Shown in pieces: positions 62,886 to 64,000 of a DNA stretch of 64,000 bases (position 1 is its first letter; each line of letters opens with the position of its first letter). Source of the stretch: Desertimonas sp963786985 (GTDB taxonomy: Bacteria > Actinomycetota > Acidimicrobiia > Acidimicrobiales > Ilumatobacteraceae); NCBI GenBank assembly GCA_963786985.1, contig CAWBBL010000031.1:62001-126000 (forward strand), given 5' to 3'. The notes beneath the pieces are model-generated. The model had not been told where the DNA came from and searched no databases. It saw only the letters and a program-made list of their open reading frames with translations. A program made the translations under genes and the position numbers.

Positions 62886-63866
62886 GCCGTCGACGAGCGC
62901 GAAGACCTGCTCGGCAGTTGAACTGACGAGTGCCGACGACTGCTGCACGATCGGCGCTACGTGACGCTGGAAGCCCGGCGACAGGAAGCCCCGATTGCAG
63001 TACACCGTCATGACCCGTAGGTCGCTGCGCTGCGTGAGTCGTTCGGCCAGTTCTCGGTCGATGCCCTGGTAGGCGGTACGACCGTACGGCGGGCCGGCCA
63101 CCGTCTGCACGAATCGCCAGCGTCCCGACATGCGTGTCGACGCAGCCGGCGCGTAACCGACGGCGACGAGCTCGCCGAGATCGATCGGTCCCTGCCAACG
63201 GGCGATGTGGCGCACGGCGAGCATCCGTCCGTCGACGGCGATCCGGGTCAACCCGACCAGCGCGTTCCCGACCGCCACGGCGACGACTCCGAAGGCGGCG
63301 AGGATGAGGAACGGCCACTGCCCCAGTACCACGGCGAGGGCAACGCCGGCGACGGCACAGGCGACGGCCACCCATTGAACGAACGCAGGCAGGTAGTTGC
63401 GCAGCACCACGGCGTTCGGCAAGTCGTCCGGCGGACGTGACCCGGGCGGCGGGTCGACCCCGGACTGGCGCAGGGCAACGAGCGTGTCGACGTGTCCGTG
63501 GTACATCGCCAGGCGGTACGGCGACCTCGCCCCGCGGCGCGGCGCCGAGTCGCGATCGCGGATCGCCAGCTCACTCGACTGCTCGGCGAGCCCACTGTTG
63601 GCAGCGATCTGCAGCGACGACCAGCCGTCTGGCCATGGTGCCGGCGCCGTGGCCTGCACGGACAGTTCGGGGAGTCGTTCCGCGGCGTAGCTCACCAGCG
63701 CGGTGTGCACCGCGACGTTCGTCTCCCCGGTGATCTCGACGGCGTCGCCCTGCTCGGCTGCGCTGTCGATCCACTCACGGGCCATCCGCTCACTGGCCAG
63801 GCCGCCGACGCCGGCGGGGGGTTCGACGCGGATGCCACCATCGCCGAGCAGTTCGATTCGCAGCAT
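62847..63866 (-). CDS. Membrane protein with ankyrin-like unit, part of the type VII-like locus
   Basis: 339 residues. The N-terminal soluble part ends with an ankyrin-like helix pair (RSPYRLAMYHGHVDTLVAL, about 114-134). Two adjacent membrane helices follow (FVQWVAVACAVAGVALAVVLG and FLILAAFGVVAVAVGNALVGL). The C-terminal part (VGLTRIAVDGRMLAVRHIARWQGPIDLGELVAVGY) looks like a PH-type small domain. The last residues (DGPIWAAERPETGP) are encoded within the palindromic element, so the natural stop may be older or altered. Convergent with the WXG genes. Function unknown; proximity suggests a secretion role. Confidence 0.6.
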   Translation of the reverse strand: MLRIELLGDGGIRVEPPAGVGGLASERMAREWIDSAAEQGDAVEITGETNVAVHTALVSYAAERLPELSVQATAPAPWPDGWSSLQIAANSGLAEQSSELAIRDRDSAPRRGARSPYRLAMYHGHVDTLVALRQSGVDPPPGSRPPDDLPNAVVLRNYLPAFVQWVAVACAVAGVALAVVLGQWPFLILAAFGVVAVAVGNALVGLTRIAVDGRMLAVRHIARWQGPIDLGELVAVGYAPAASTRMSGRWRFVQTVAGPPYGRTAYQGIDRELAERLTQRSDLRVMTVYCNRGFLSPGFQRHVAPIVQQSSALVSSTAEQVFALVDGPIWAAERPETGP

Positions 63867-63878
63867 GGAGGCAGGCTC

Positions 63879-64000
63879 TCAGCCCGCCGTCTGCGCGTCC
63901 CCGTTGGACACGTCAGGGGCCACCGGCGCCCGGCGGCTGTCCGTTGTCGGGGACGTCGGATGGCGGCCGCACGTGCAGTTCGTGGGTGGCCCCGTGCTCG
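63879..64000 (-). CDS. 3' end of a gene running out of the window, frame uncertain
   Basis: Two frames on the minus strand are open to the right edge. One ends at 63879-63881 with a tail TDSRRAPVAPDVSNGDAQ; the other at 63913-63915 with a tail HELHVRPPSDVPDNGQPPG. Both have high third-position G+C. The first would leave 12 bp to the next gene and fits an operon better; the second has a more protein-like sequence. Neither is recognised. Confidence 0.3.
   Translation of the reverse strand, partial: STGPPTNCTCGRHPTSPTTDSRRAPVAPDVSNGDAQTAG

Overview
The window is GC-rich and has the gene content of an actinobacterium, most likely of the Acidimicrobiia (Ilumatobacter-like) type. This taxonomic reading is an inference. 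It rests on a BTAD/AfsR-type regulator, a WS/DGAT acyltransferase, an F420-type luciferase-like oxidoreductase, an EccC-type FtsK/SpoIIIE ATPase with WXG proteins, an RskA-like anti-sigma factor, GTG starts, and TAnnnT -10 boxes lying 6-8 nt in front of start codons (leaderless-type promoters). No insertion sequence, integrase, phage gene or CRISPR array is seen.

Layout. 0-9 kb: end of an ABC permease, a CYTH protein, a two-component system with a small membrane protein (minus strand), a fructosamine-kinase-like gene, an RND/MMPL transporter, and a cyclic-nucleotide-binding protein paired with a metallo-beta-lactamase-fold hydrolase. 9-15 kb: a secreted peptidoglycan-binding protein, a FecCD/FecE iron-siderophore-type ABC operon, an EVE protein and a lipoprotein. 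15-26.5 kb: a LuxR/MalT-type regulator, two DUF4239 proteins, a DUF1269-like protein, a DUF389 protein, cytochrome bd oxidase, and a ClC channel followed by glutamate decarboxylase. 26.5-32 kb: a deletion remnant of an MFS gene, then MFS, GMC oxidoreductase, SDR and NDH-2. 32-38.6 kb: WS/DGAT, a nonapeptide-repeat protein and an RDD protein in one coupled operon; then GH15 trehalase-like enzyme, aldose epimerase and a di-iron RIC protein. 38.6-47.2 kb: a cyclase tail remnant, a LmbE deacetylase, an acyl-CoA dehydrogenase, a large BTAD regulator, a DUF4188 protein, tRNA-Gly(CCC) and Lon. 47.4-53.5 kb: anti-sigma and ECF sigma factors, then a small octapeptide-repeat peptide followed by a JmjC-type oxygenase, a sucrase/ferredoxin-like Fe-S protein and an MFS exporter, then an LLM oxidoreductase. 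53.6-56.8 kb: a cobalamin riboswitch and a BtuFCD-type operon. 56.8-64 kb: a compact type VII secretion-like locus.

Two arrangements look most novel. The first is the repeat peptide (four copies of GDTDGQDG that differ almost only at synonymous positions) with a JmjC oxygenase, an Fe-S protein and an exporter; it resembles a modified-peptide (RiPP-like) locus. The second is the 17 x 9-residue repeat protein locked between WS/DGAT and RDD genes by close spacing and coupled starts.

A caution for any reader: at least seven otherwise conserved genes between 2.7 and 28.5 kb are split by single-base frame changes (response regulator, fructosamine kinase, peptidoglycan-binding protein, lipoprotein, cydA, MFS, GMC oxidoreductase). 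Most likely these are sequence errors in the assembly; clustered gene decay is possible but less likely. The genes are annotated as joined units with the shift positions given. Three copies of a palindromic ~78-bp element sit at 3' ends of genes, and other inverted repeats lie between convergent genes and probably act as terminators.
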